Assembly (NCBI GenBank): GCA_032158295.1 | Contig: CM063251.1 | Span: 14,211,757 to 14,275,756, forward strand | Length of the DNA stretch: 64,000 nucleotides | Reading direction: 5' to 3' | From: Pycnopodia helianthoides | Taxonomy: Eukaryota; Echinodermata; Asteroidea; Forcipulatida; Asteriidae | Shown here: positions 37,241-48,841 of the stretch, one piece after another | Position numbering within the stretch: position 1 is the stretch's first letter | Layout: each line of letters opens with the position of its first letter | Position numbers and translations under genes: made by a program | Notes under the pieces: generated by a model | Told to the model about the DNA's origin: nothing | The model's database searches: none | What the model saw: only the letters and a program-made list of their open reading frames with translations

Positions 37241-37587
37241 TTAAAGCAGTACCATCAGCAATCAAACCGTTTTTTTTGTCCCTCTTCAAGGTAAAGCAAC
37301 AAAAACTATCTGACTATTTTTTTAGGTATGGAGTTGTTTTTATTTTAGTATGAGAGATTAAACAAAATCAAGGAATACTTTGCTGAGAGGGTGGCATGAG
37401 TGATTAGAAAGGCCTAGATCACAGGAAGCTCCAAATTAAGGAGTTAAACTTTTGCAGAACTCCAGCAATTATGAGGGGAAGTTAATGAAAATGACTTGAG
37501 CTGTGTTGGTGTCACAATGATTACAGATCCTCAACTAATATCCCTCTACGTGACATAAATCAAAATTGTTCTTCTTTTTTTATTTAA

Positions 37588-37943
37588 AGGCACTGGACAC
37601 CTTTGGTAATTGTCAAAAACCAGTATTCTCACTTGGTGTATCCCATCATATGCATAAAGTAACAAATCTGTGGAAATTTGGACTCAATTGGTCATCGCAG
37701 TTGCAAGAAAATAATGAAAGAAAAAACACCCTCGTTGCACAAATTTGTGTGCTTTCAGATGCATAATAAAAAGGCTTCGCTGAACTCTTTTATTATTTGA
37801 GTGAGAAAAACTACGTTACTTCAGAGGGAGCCGTTTCTCACAATGTTTTATACTATCAACAGCTCTCCATTGCTTGATACTAGGTAAGTTTTTATGCTAA
37901 CAATTTTTTTTTTAAAAATAATTACAAATAGTGTCCAGTGCCT
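37588..37943 (+). mobile_element. T4 MITE, complete, TTAA-flanked
   Basis: 356 bp between TTAA at 37584-37587 and 37944-37947. The left end AGGCACTGGACACC pairs with the right end GTGTCCAGTGCCT. The interior has GGTAATTGTCAAAAACCAG, CATATGCATAAAG and a right part (CCGTTTCTCACAATGTTTTA, GTAAGTTTTTATGC) that is homologous to the right part of T2. Confidence 0.93.
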
Positions 37944-39364
37944 TTAAGGGGGAACATTTCTTCAAGCAGGTAAACCTTTGATTCTTTGTCATGTACAATG
38001 TACCCAGTGTGCAAAAGTAATAACGAATATCGAAACTCATCATACCAAAAAAAGGGCCCCGACTATTTAGCTCCTCCGGCCTCAGTTCAAGTGTAGTGAG
38101 TGGGAGGGAAGAAAGTCATGATGACTGCCAAAATTAAAAACAGGTTTTAGAAAAGAATAACAAAATCATGGCGTAGGAAATAGTACTAGTGAAGGTTGTA
38201 AAGTTGGTTGGTTAGTCTGTTTTCAATTAAAAGCTACATCAAAAGTCATCTTTCAACTTTACGATTTCCTCTTCTCTTATCCTCTTTCCCGCCTTTTTAG
38301 CCCTCGCCTTGGGTGACCTTTTCAAGGTCTTTGTGATTGGTGGCTCCCCATAAACAAATTTTTTTTTTTTTAAGGAAAAGGCCCCCCCCCCCCTTCAAAA
38401 AAAAAAAAAAAAAAAAAAAAATCAATCAAACAAACACAATTTATTATTTTTTTTAAGGAAAAAAGAAAACAAACAAAACAAACAAAAACAATAAAAAAAA
38501 CAGCAAAATTATCAAGAGTTTTTCTACTTGTTTCATCCACTGTGTAAGGCTAACTCAATGAATACATTTGACAATTTTTCTCGCAGAAACAATTGAAGAG
38601 AAAATCAACTCACGCAAACAAAAACTCCTCAAAAGCAACCCTTTCAATCAAGAACTCATTAAGAAGAAAAAAAAATAAAAATCAACCTAGACCGACGACG
38701 AACGAGAGAGAGAACATTTCAAACAATTTCAATACATCTCATCCCACTCAACTCGAGTTAAGGTTGAAGCTCTTTAATCAGATTTTGGCGTCTAAAATAT
38801 ATTTTAAAATATCAATAGAACAACTGCCCATAAGCAAACGGTTTTATAGACAACATGATATACGCTCGCAATAAATTTTGATGAGTTCTAATGACATGAA
38901 AAAAGTACTGAGACCTGTATACCTCGCTTCGTTCGCGAGCTTAATAAAAAAAAATGTATACACAAACAAAAACGCTGATGAAAATAGACGGGTTCAAGTG
39001 TATTTTGTTAATCCGACGGCCTTGAGTTTCCCCGACAATGTGTCGTCATCATATAATTGTCGGTAATTTGTGATGTTTCATCGAGACCATCTTGTCAGTC
39101 ACGGCGCAGGAACGGCCTGTCAAGAGGGGGGAGCGTGGGAAGGAATTGAGACATCTTTCATCGGGGTATTAAGAGTTCTGCCGGCAGTTAATTTACCCCG
39201 GCTATCGCAAACAAAATTAAGTACACTTTTTTATTTTCGAGGAAAAATCAGTAACATATTCAAAATAACAAGGAGAGGTTTAAGGCCTTAGGCCTTTCCA
39301 ATCCATTCCTCCTTTTAATTGAGGGGGGGGGGGGGCTTGGCTGATAATTTTTTTTTTTTTAAAG
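37944..39364. other. Unique sequence with A/T/C homopolymers
   Basis: C and A runs lie at 38384-38421. Around 38990-39210 there is locally GC-richer DNA with ATAATTGTCGGTAATTTG and GGCAGTTAATTTACC. No gene recognised. Confidence 0.35.
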
Positions 39365-39645
39365 TGTCACGACTGGGACCAGAACCCACTCTGCTGACCA
39401 GAATATAGCCTGCCCGATATGGGGCAGAGGGTCCCCCCCCCAATGTTCCCATACTATAACACACTATTTTCCCCTTGTATAGAACTCCCCCCCCCTAAAA
39501 TCCTCAAAAGAATTCCTGAAATTCTAAGCACACAATGAAGACACAATAGGGGGGGTACCCTCTGCCTCATATTCGAGCACCAATTGGACCAGAAACACCA
39601 GAGCTTGAGTCCGGTGCTCTTATCTGGTCTGCCACGACACGCCAC
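39365..39645 (-). mobile_element. SINE-C copy split by a MITE
   Basis: On the minus strand GGCGTGTCGTGGCAGACCAG, then AGAGCACCGGACTCAAGC (about 39594-39645) and GTTCTGGTCCCAGTCGTGAC (about 39365-39390) are the two parts of a SINE-C head. They are separated by the insertion at 39404-39586. Confidence 0.88.
39404..39586. mobile_element. MITE with 8-bp target duplication
   Basis: 183 bp. The subterminal inverted repeats CGATATGGGGCAGAGGGT and ACCCTCTGCCTCATATTCG border it. GACCAGAA is duplicated exactly at 39396-39403 and 39587-39594. Removing the insert and one copy restores the normal SINE-C order. An 8-bp duplication fits hAT-type insertion. The interior has C and G runs and no ORF. Confidence 0.88.
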
Positions 39646-41525
39646 AATTCAACTTTCAATTTCAATTTTTTTTTGGGGGGGGGGAGGGGGAAAGAGAAGG
39701 AGGAGTTACAGAATTCTCTTTTGAGTCATTGGTACACTATAAGCCTCTGCAGACTTACAATGACTGTTTTATTGTCAGACTTTACAATGACTGTTTTATT
39801 GTTAAATCCTTCCAGCTCACATATGTGCATTTTTATGCCATCATAATATCTTCAGTTACAACTGGCTCATATGGACATGCCAACATTGGTAATTGTCAAA
39901 GACTATTATCTTCTCACATTGGGACCCAAAATATACATGAAGTATACAGCCGTGCAAAATTAAGCTCATGATCGAGTTATGAAAAAAACAGTGAACAAAA
40001 AACCTTAAAGGTTTTCACCATTTTCCAAAACTAATTGTTTCACTAATTTTTTCAAAAACTATAACATTTCAGGCAAAAAAATATTTCTAAGGAGGCTTAC
40101 ACCGTGACCACCTTCATTCCATGAAAGTTATGTGCACATCTGTGAACATTTATATTATCAATTCTAACTAATGTTGTGCACACCCTTTAAAAGCACTTAC
40201 GTAAAATCCAATTTTTAATTCAACAATTTTCACTGATCTCTCACATATCACTTTCAATTTCAAGGTAGTGCAGCCAGCGATTGATCCTCGAGAATTCTCA
40301 CAAACCAACTCTAAGCAGCCCCCCTCTCTCCAAGCCATTCTAAACCCAAGCGGGTGTCTGTCAACGTCCAGCAAGTCCTACGATAATAAACCCTTCGTCA
40401 TGGGAGGAAGGCGTGTGAAATCCGACACCACTGCGGGAAAAGGGGGTTGAAGTGGTGTGCGCTAAATCTCTGTTCCCCCCAACGTTACGTACATTTTGGT
40501 CAGATCTAGCAAAAGATCAAGAGGGGCTTCTTAATGAAGCGGCCTTGGGCCTCTCCCGACACACTGGAGTCAAATAATTGTCTGTAATTAGAGTTATTGG
40601 ATCAGGCCAGCCCTCCCCACTTTCTCACTCATGGTCGGACCATGACTCGTCAAACTGAAGTGCGAACAGCACGCTGTAGATAAGGAGTGAGGGGGTAAAG
40701 GGTGACTGGCCACTGGAGAATACCCGGCTTTGAGATTGGAGTTAAAAGACTCTGTCAAGTCAGTGGTCATTGAGTGGTCGTTGCACTATGGAAATGAATT
40801 CAAAAATCGCATTCCCTTCAGCCTAATCGGGACCACATTATGTAAAAAAAAAAATATTAAAAAAATTACTAAGGTCATGACATTATTCACAGAGGTCCTA
40901 AGGTCTTGACATTATTTACAGAGGTCCATGTTGTAAAGTACCGCATCTTGAATGTAATAATAATAGTAATACAAACTTATAAAGCGCACTTTCTAATAAA
41001 AAAAAATACTCAAGGCGCTACAGAAAAATTACTACGAAAGTATCAAGCTCTCTAAAGAAAAATTACACCAAACAGGAATGTTAATAACAGCTTGCAGTGA
41101 ACAGAAGTTTCTTGATATGAGTTTGAAATGTGTTGAGAGAGCGAGTGTTTCTGATGTCGTTGGGTAGCTTGTTCCATAAGAATGTAGGGCGCCAGTGGCA
41201 CCATCCTGCAGATGACTTCACTCAAAAAATGTTCTTGCTACATTAATGTCACGGCGTGAGCAGTGTACGGGAAGTCAGATGTGACATGGACAGGGACATC
41301 ACGATCTGACTGGCAATTAGCAGACATTGACTCAGGAAATCCCATCATCATATTATCTAATTGATGATCATTGAAGGAGTAGACATCGTGGTGGCAGACC
41401 CCTTTTCCCTCCTCTGACTAAACATTAATGGGCTTCTTCCATTCTTCCCTGGTCCCTGAACCCCAACTATGATCCATCAGCCAGGGAACATACATGTACA
41501 GCAAGCGATCCATGGTCAAAGACCT
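39646..41525. other. Mostly unique; two weak repeat remnants
   Basis: 39870-40186 begins with GGTAATTGTCAAAGAC as in T4 and ends GTGCACACCCT followed by TTAA. It may be a diverged TTAA-type element with a degenerate left end. 40871-40928 is a 29-bp direct duplication (AAGGTCATGACATTATTCAC type). 40958-41225 starts with an ATAATAATAG tail and AAACTTATAAAGCGCAC, as retroposon 3' ends do. No gene seen. Confidence 0.4.
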
Positions 41526-42079
41526 GGACCCAGTTTCATAGAGCTGCTTAAGCACAAAAAGTAGCTAAGCTCAACAAAATAATGTCTAACGGAATAAGGT
41601 ACCAGCCAAAATACCATGACATATGTACAATTTGTGACTGGTATCCTGCTCATTTCTGCTTAGCAAACAATTGTTAAGCAATATTTTCTGCCTAAGCAGC
41701 TCTATGAAATTGGCCCCTGGGCCCATTTTCATAGAGCTGCTGAAGCAGAAAAAACTTAACAATTTTTTGCTTAGAAGAAATGAGCAGGATACCAGTCAAA
41801 AATTGTACATGTGACATGGAAGCTTGGCTGGTAACCTTATTAAGGTAATCATAATGTTGTTGTGCTTACCTACTTTTTGTGCTTAAGCAGCTCTGTGAAA
41901 TTGGACCTAGAGCTGCTTAAGCAAAAAATATTGCTTAACAATTTCCTGCTGAGCAAAAGTGAGCAGGACACTGGTCAGAGATTGTACATGTGACATGCCA
42001 TTTTGGCTGGTAACCTTATTCTTGTAAGCATCGTCTTGTGTTTGCTTAGCTTACTTTGCAGCTTTGTCAATTTGGGCCC
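41526..42079. mobile_element. Three adjacent family G MITEs
   Basis: Three complete or near-complete G elements lie end to end: 41526-41716, 41719-41908 and 41908-42079. Each has an inward CATAGAGCTGCTTAAGC-type left end (the third begins at TAGAGCTGC) and a CTCT(A/G)TGAAATTGG-type right end (GTCAATTTGGGCCC in the third). They are similar but not identical, so this is not a very recent duplication. Confidence 0.88.
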
Positions 42080-43158
42080 TGCTTTATTCATGTTATTGCT
42101 GAAAACATCGCTTAAGTACATCGTTGGTTTTTTTGAACAGTTGATTCATTAGGGCCATCTGAGACCATTTACAGGCAACCAGTTCACATTCACATTTCAA
42201 TTTTCGCATCGTTTTCTTGGGGATAGTAAGACCTGTAAGACAGTCAGAGATATCTCCTCTTGAGTCCAAGGGGTTGTGGGTTCAAACCCCACCCACAGAG
42301 ATATCTCCTCTGGAGTGCAGGGGTCTGTGGGTTCGAACCCAACCTCAGATGCCTTTGGATTTGTTTTCACCAGACTGAGACAGCACGAGCAAACATTGCC
42401 CAGATGTAAAATCCATGTACGGTAAAACAATATGACTTTTTCTTTTACGCGTGTAGCTCTGATAATCTCTAACTTTATCATTTGATTGATCAAAATTTCA
42501 GCTGAGCAGACGCCATCCTCAGTTTTTGTTTGAAAGCAAACTTTGACCAATTCTTTGGATATGAATTTTATAAGAATGATTCAAGAATTTGCACACAGGG
42601 CGTTACAACTTCCCTTCTTTCCATGAAGACAACAGCTGTATTCTCTACAGAAAGGAAAACAACTACTCGAGACATTGCAGTGTAAACGCTGAATTATTAG
42701 ACTGGGTGGGATTAAGTCGGCCAGCGAAACATCCACCTGTTCCTACAAACCGGACAGGAACGATACGGCATGAAAAAAAAAACACTCTCCACGGTCAGGT
42801 CAAATAGCCTAGGGAAGAACAATGATGGCACATACGTCCATCCTGAACATCTGGTGTTTGAGATTTATTGGTTTTTCCGTATGTTTGCTTATTTTGAGTT
42901 TTCAAAATACATTTTTCAATATTACATAGGGGATGTGCATGAGCCGAGGGAAGAGCGACGTTTGAGCATTCTAAACACCTGCTGTTTTAGGTTTTAACAT
43001 TAATTTTGTTCTTGTCTGTTTGTTTGTATTTTCTTTCCCCTGTTTTCTTCTGTTGTTGTTGTTGTTGTGAGGGGGGAGGGGGGAGTTAAAGCAGCTTTGT
43101 ACCCTTGACCCTTGATTAAATGTCACTATGGGTGAATCAATGCTACCTGTTTACTTAA
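42080..43158. other. Mostly unique; tandem B-box-like pair at 42245-42346
   Basis: A 51-bp direct duplication (CAGAGATATCTCCTC ... GTGGGTTCAAACCCCA and GTGGGTTCGAACCCAA) carries two B-box-like sites, probably a tRNA-derived fragment. G runs lie near 43072. No gene seen. Confidence 0.45.
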
Positions 43159-43529
43159 AGGGAGGGTGTACCTTTGGTAATTACTCCACAAATTGATGAC
43201 CATCAAAACTTACGTGGTAAGAAGCACTGCATCTGTTGACATGGTTGATAATGCACAACATTTTGAGAAACGATTCTCTTCTTAGGAATATGTTTTAGAG
43301 AAAGGGATTCAAAAAATTTTAATCTGAGAATTGTTTCATGCATGTTCTTCAGATTGTGTTTTCCAATTACAGATTATTCTTCCTGCGTGGACATAACCGC
43401 TCTGGATTTTCAACGATATCTCAAAAAGGCTACCACCTTTTGAAATGAAATTTTCCCAGTAAGGTTGATTGTATCTATGTAGGATTAATACAGAAGAGCG
43501 GTTCCAAAAACCAAACGTATACTTTGCAT
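43159..43529 (-). mobile_element. T2 MITE, complete, TTAA-flanked
   Basis: 371 bp between TTAA at 43155-43158 and 43530-43533. The ends are AGGGAGGGTGTACCTTTGG and AACGTATACTTTGCAT (expected CCT mutated). Same orientation as 30425-30804. Confidence 0.9.
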
Positions 43530-44003
43530 TTAATTTGTTGATGATGAGAGATTCACCGACGGAAGTAAAGAAGGAGTATGGACATCGTTCTAAACAAACA
43601 CTTCCTGGCCCTCATCATCTATTCCAAATGATTTATACATACATGTGAATACATGTTAATCCTAAAAGACAGAAGAGAGGAGTTTTCAATTAACACACAA
43701 CAGCAAAACGGAAAGAGACCATAAGCTTGTTGTTAAGGTACTACAAAAATAGCCTGACTGACAGGTAAAGCTAGTAAGTCAAGTTTTTATCTTATTTCTT
43801 ATATTTTAGTAAACTCAGTTATTCTATTCTCAATCAAATGGGTTAAAAAACAGCATCACCTGTCTGTAAATGAGCTAATATAAACAATTACAAAAAATTA
43901 GCGATCACCAATCTGAAGACAATATTTTTCAACGTTAAATAAATCGTTTTTCATTTAAGAAAAAATATAACGAAACATTCTTGTGTTTGGTTAAAATAAG
44001 TTT
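43530..44003. other. AT-rich unique sequence
   Basis: No gene or repeat recognised. Confidence 0.4.
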
Positions 44004-44275
44004 AGGGTTGAACAAAGACAAATTGACTAGAGCGGGATTTGAACTAACGACCTCCGGATTAACGTGCCGGTACTCTACCAACTGAGCTATCTAGCCCTAT
44101 GATGGCGGTCTCCCTGGTTTTTGACTGGCACCCCCGAAACAAAGGTATTGACAAAATAGGGAGACCGCCAACTTAGGGCTAGATAGCTCAGTTGTAGAGC
44201 GCCGACACGTTAATCCGGAAGTCGTTGTTTCAAATCCTGCTCTAGTCAATTTTTCTCTGTTCAACCCAAAAAATA
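44004..44275. mobile_element. SINE-D foldback, best copy
   Basis: The left arm GGTTGAACAAAGACAAATTG, GACTAGAGCGGGATTTGAAC, CAACTGAGCTATCTAGCCC is mirrored by the right arm GGGCTAGATAGCTCAGTTG, then GGTTTC-type TTTCAAATCCTGCTCTAG and TCAATTTTTCTCTG. The central part carries AAAATAGGGAGACCGCC, with a complementary GGCGGTCTCCCTGG on the left side. The whole element folds on itself. Confidence 0.9.
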
Positions 44276-45769
44276 TTTAAAATCTACCCAGTCAGTTTCC
44301 CATGTGGTTTATTACTTGATACATGCACTCGATTAAAATAAGGTCACAAGGTTAAAACAAAGAACTTCTTCAATGACTACATCAGTAATTACAGAACAAG
44401 TCTGTATATTTATTTCTACACTCACACAGATTTCCAGTTTAAAATCTCCAAGTAAATAATCGATATAATAATATACCAATAAAACTAAACTCTAGTCATC
44501 AGTAACAAATGCCTCAGTCTGTTTAGTTCAATATACATTATTTACAAAAATGTACAGCTAAGACTTTATCCTACTGTAGCCTCAGTCTATAAAATAAATT
44601 ACAAACATAATCAATAAATCTCGGTCTATGCATCCTAAAGGAAAGGTAAGATTGGGACAGTTGGGATTTTGACGATCACTCTGTTTACAAAATGAGGGAA
44701 TTTGTGCACATAGCGCCTAATTTTCATTATTACCGATTGGGAAGTTATGATGCTTTTTCCAAGCCAGGATGGCTCCTCAAAGCACCTCAAAGTGAAAAAA
44801 ATAGCTACACGTGCATTTTTGTACAAAAATGCTAGACTTTTTCTTGTTCTTCTTACAATCGTGTATGTCGAGCGTCGATCTAGCTGTGAGCAATTTTTGT
44901 AACTGACAAGCTTCGATTCAGAGGGCTCATTTGGTCTCACCTACCCCCTTGTGATCTGAGTTGAACTAGTTGTAGTTTGTGTGGATTTGGATTAATTACT
45001 TACTGTATATGTTGGCCGAAAATCTTCGTGACGCGTAACGAAATAAAAAAGCCAGCAAGTCGATTGGCCCTCTGGCAAACGTTTGCTCAAACCTTTGAGT
45101 GGTAACTTTTAAAAAAAATATGAAAAAGAGAAAAAAAAAGTCAAAAGTCAAAAATTTCAGCACCCATAATAGTGACTAATTAACTTTCCAACGGTTAGAT
45201 TTGTGGTGATTATCAGGGACTTAAGAAAAAGCTTTTTAAAACTTGAAACTAATAAAATTGTCTATTTTAAAAGCAACATTCAGAGCAATACCCATGTGGT
45301 ATTGATATTGATCCAACAAACAAAAACATTAATTACCATCTTGAATATATACACGTGAACAGGATGGTACGAACCACCTTTTATTGAAATAAAACTCCTG
45401 CATCACTTTATTGCTGACCGTAGGTTGCCATGGTGGGTGTCAGTTCTTCAAGCTAGAACAAACTGGTAACAAATCGGGACTTCAAGTTTGGGCAGTGTTT
45501 CAAAGCTCTGCATCACACTTCAGTATTAAATTATTCCTCTAGGACAGTTTATCCATTCTGATTGGTCGAGAGGCGATCATGCGGCCATGTTTAATCGTGT
45601 GATATAATCACGGTGGGGAGTGTTAAAACATAGGCAGAGGAAATTAAGTCAAAAGAGGGCGCTATCAGACGATCGTGCGGAGTGCGCAAATTTCACAGCC
45701 CATTTCAAGTTGGTAGGTCGCACACTAAGTCTTGGCTCACGCAAGTTTAAAACAAGGTATTTATAAATA
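44276..45769. other. AT-rich sequence, no gene recognised
   Basis: 44400-44640 is AT-rich and could be UTR-like. 44636-44953 may be bounded by weak inverted ends (AAAGGAAAGGTAAGA and TCTCACCTACCCCC). 45540-45680 contains TGATTGGTCGAGAGGCGATC, probably part of a larger repeat with the foldback at 45770. Confidence 0.35.
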
Positions 45770-45913
45770 GGAATCAAGGTGTGTTGAATCGGTTTTAAAG
45801 TAGTTGTTTAACCACGGTGTGGCCTGGGTCTTGTTCGTCTCGTAAAACTGTAAAGAACAGCTCACCGTGTTTGAACAACTAGCTAAAAAACTCTTGCACC
45901 GTACCTTGATTCC
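45770..45913. mobile_element. Foldback element, family R
   Basis: The left arm GGAATCAAGGTGTG, then AGTTGTTTAACCACGGTG is mirrored by the right arm CACCGTGTTTGAACAACTAG, then GTACCTTGATTCCC. 144 bp, single copy in the window. Confidence 0.8.
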
Positions 45914-46023
45914 CTTACTGTATTAAGCCAAGGCATACTATACGATTGTGTCATTTCATATTCAGATTTTTATTCTTTTCCACCATTTTAATGTACACAA
46001 GATGGCTACAGCATTTTGCTTTT

Positions 46024-46214
46024 AAGCTTCATAAAGCTTTTAAAGCAGAAAATACTGCTTAGATTTTTTTGCTAGGCAAAAAATGAGCGGGGCACCAGTC
46101 GTAACAGTGTAACTTTCATTATTGGAATTTTTGCTGGTTACCTGTTTCTTCTCATTAAGATTTGTCAGTGCTTAGCAAACTTGTCGTGCTTACAGGCTTT
46201 ATGAAATTGGGCCC
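46024..46214. mobile_element. MITE, family G
   Basis: The left end AGCTTCATAAAGC is degenerate and the right end CTTTATGAAATTGGGCCC is intact. The interior has GCACCAGTCGTAACAGTG and TTGCTGGTTACC, as in other G copies. Confidence 0.8.
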
Positions 46215-46215
46215 A

Positions 46216-46319
46216 GGCCCGAATTGGTTGCTAGGGCTATGGCTGCGGCTTGATTGCATAGGATAGCCATGACAACACTCTTAGAAACAGCCACAGCCTA
46301 CGATTCCGAAAGTGGCCTC
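46216..46319. mobile_element. Small inverted-repeat element, family C
   Basis: Left GGCCCGAATTGG with GGCTATGGCTGCGGC; right AACAGCCACAGCC with GATTCCGAAAGTGGCC. It abuts the G element at 46024-46214. Confidence 0.65.
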
Positions 46320-46555
46320 AGTAACAGTGTTGCACGCTTTCAAAGCCTCGTCTGACATTTAGAAATATAATGTTCAATTTTTTGTTACATCACTCTGCAA
46401 AGGAATCAATTGACGATTACGCTAGAACACCACATCACACAGAATATCAATAAGCACTACTCTTTGAGGGAGGGGGGTGTTCAAAAAGTAGTAATTTCTG
46501 GATGACCTTTAAAATGTTGACGACTTTGGGCGACACCATTAATGTGTGCAATTAA

Positions 46556-46931
46556 AGGCAGGATATACTTTTGGTAATTGTCAAAGTCTAGTATCCTCAC
46601 TTGGTGTACCCCTTAAAAATGAAAAAACATGTGAACATCATTTTGGGCTCAATTGGTCATCAAAGTTGCAAGAAAATAATGAAAAGAAAAATCACCCTTG
46701 TTACATAGAAATGTTGCTTCAAATGCCCGAGGAAGGCTTCATGTCTAAAGCCTTTCTCAAATTCAAATATTGGAGTGAGAAATTACCTCTTTCTCAAAAC
46801 TACATTATTTCAGAGGGAGTCGTTTCTCACAATGTTTATACTATCAGCAGCTCACAGGTGCTCCTTACCAAGTACATGTAAGTTTTATGGAAATGTATTT
46901 CTTGAGTGCTTACCAAAAGTAACCACTGCCT
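46556..46931 (+). mobile_element. T4 MITE, complete, TTAA-flanked
   Basis: 376 bp between TTAA at 46552-46555 and 46932-46935. The ends AGGCAGGATATACTTTTGG and CCAAAAGTAACCACTGCCT form an imperfect inverted repeat. The interior is T4 (GGTAATTGTCAAAGTC, CTCAATTGGTCATC, GTCGTTTCTCACAATG), but the left terminus resembles T2 (GGATATACTTTTGG) more than the other T4 copy. Confidence 0.9.
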
Positions 46932-47552
46932 TTAAAGGTTTGCAGAAAATGTTACCGATGCAGTGTGTTTGCGAGTCTAAAAAATGTCCCAGCTTAAAGA
47001 AGTTATAAGAAAAAAAAGTGACATTTTAAATTCATCCAAGGAATTAACTTTAAAGCAAACGCAAAAACAATCCACTTCAACCTCATCATAAAAGAACAAA
47101 TTGCCAAAAAGTATTCAATTTTTTTTCTATGTACAAAAAAGAAAAGAAAATGGATTGCACAGGTTCAAATTCTATCTGGCAGATATCAAAAGGTGACGTT
47201 TCACGCAACACACCACAGTGCTTTGGTACGATTGTCGAAAGTTATACAATCTCGCTGATGACACGCAACTTTGCTTTTGCAAAAACCAAAAACAGGTAAC
47301 TTTGAACAGTTGTTTTAAATGTTTCTATGCCACAACCGAAAAAAAAGAAGAAAAGTGGAAATCAGCCGAGAAGTTGCATAAATGTTAATCTTTATGTTAA
47401 GAAACTCCAGACGAAAACTTGTACCATTTTTGTCTTGATGTCTTGAGGGTGATGCCCAGAGGCACAGCCACTATAACCATAGAGGAAGCCACACTATAAC
47501 CGAAGTGCCTCTCGGAATTTTCCCCAACATACAATACAGAATCTACATGATC
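46932..47552. other. Unique AT-rich sequence
   Basis: No gene or repeat recognised. It lies downstream of DYM and could include distal 3' UTR. Confidence 0.35.
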
Positions 47553-47935
47553 TCAGGGCTTCAAAATGTTCACTGGACTGCAGGGCCGAGGCCAGTGATT
47601 ATAGCATCGGGCCAGTAAACTATTGACCGTACAAGTCTGGCGGTCTTGTGTTTTTGAATATTAATACCTCTCTGTTATTTCTAATTAAAAATGATAAATA
47701 CAAGTATCTTGCTATTCTGTTGAGTATTGAAGTATTACCCATCCGGAGATGCTTGTTCAAATAAAAACAGCTCAACAGGAAACAGTGTAGATGTATTTTT
47801 TTTTCTTAAATATTTCGTTGTTCTTCTTATTTTGATTCTGGTCTTATGACAAATTTTCTGGTCCAGTAAAATTTGTGAGCTACAAGCCCTGTGGTCTAGT
47901 GGATTCCCCCCCCCCAAAAAAAAAATTAAGCCCTG
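47553..47935 (-). mobile_element. Family K element
   Basis: The ends CAGGGCTTCAAAATG and TTAAGCCCTG are short inverted repeats. On the minus strand the interior reads CAGGGCTTGTAGCTCAC, then GGTAATACTTC and ACAAGACCGCCAGACTTG. The same order is seen in the nested copies at 59579-60299. About 383 bp. Confidence 0.85.
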
Positions 47936-48841
47936 GCAGGTGTAGCTGTGCCAATAAATCCGTCAGTATCTCCCATCTATCTTCAACTATTTCATCAATT
48001 CAGTTGTTCTATTCCTTTTTTTGTTCAAAATGGTCACATTAAGAGTGAGCAAGAAGTCACACTAACAGACGCCTAACACCATGTCACAAGAACTTTTCCT
48101 ATTACAGAATTTATTATTGACTCTTACAGGACGATTGATCCTTCATATATCTTAAATAATAATAAAAAAAACTACACACAGTTCAGGTCAGTGTAGCGGA
48201 ATCAATGTGTTTTCATATCATCCAATATGCCGGGCGAGTCTTAGTTCAATGGCTCATTTTATTTGTTGTCACTTCACCAACTATTGTCAATTCATTCAGG
48301 TGACGTCTCGTTGACGACGAGACAGATTTTGACGCTTCCAAATAAAGCACACTAGAAATACAATCATTCAGAGAGCCACGGAGTGCAAGATCATCTGTCA
48401 ATGGTTCCCCGTGTCAATGGTTCCCTGTGTCAACAGTCTCCTGCGTCAGTCGTAATCCCAAGACACACAAACTACAATACAGAAACCAGCGTTGGAACCT
48501 GATCATACCAACTACATTGTAGTTCCAATAATTCTACCGTGCTGTCCAAAGTCGGCGACGTTCAGAGCAAATCAGGTCAATGTTGGATCACTCTAATACT
48601 TCATCATCTCAAGTCTCACAATTACAGTTCACGTTCGCCCTTAATCCCAAATAATCCTCAAGGATAATGGCGGGATCCTCTGTTGCAAATAAAATGTCTC
48701 CTCAATTGCGTGGGGAAAAAAAATCGTCCTCCGTATTCGAATTATTCCGTTTCGATCAAACAATGTCGAATGACGATGAGGAGGAAATGTAAAACAGGAA
48801 GGATCCTACCTTCCTTCCATCGGTGAATCTCCCTCGGTTCT
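47936..48841 (-). other. DYM 3' untranslated region and downstream flank
   Basis: The sequence directly after the DYM stop has no other gene. Minus-strand AATAAA signals occur at 48258-48263 and 48110-48115 (TTTATT on the plus strand), placing a plausible poly(A) site about 580-740 bp past the stop. A small perfect hairpin, GTCTCGT-TGACG-ACGAGAC, lies near 48305-48324, and GTGTCAATGGTTCCC is reiterated near 48395-48430. The exact transcript end cannot be fixed from sequence alone. Confidence 0.55.
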
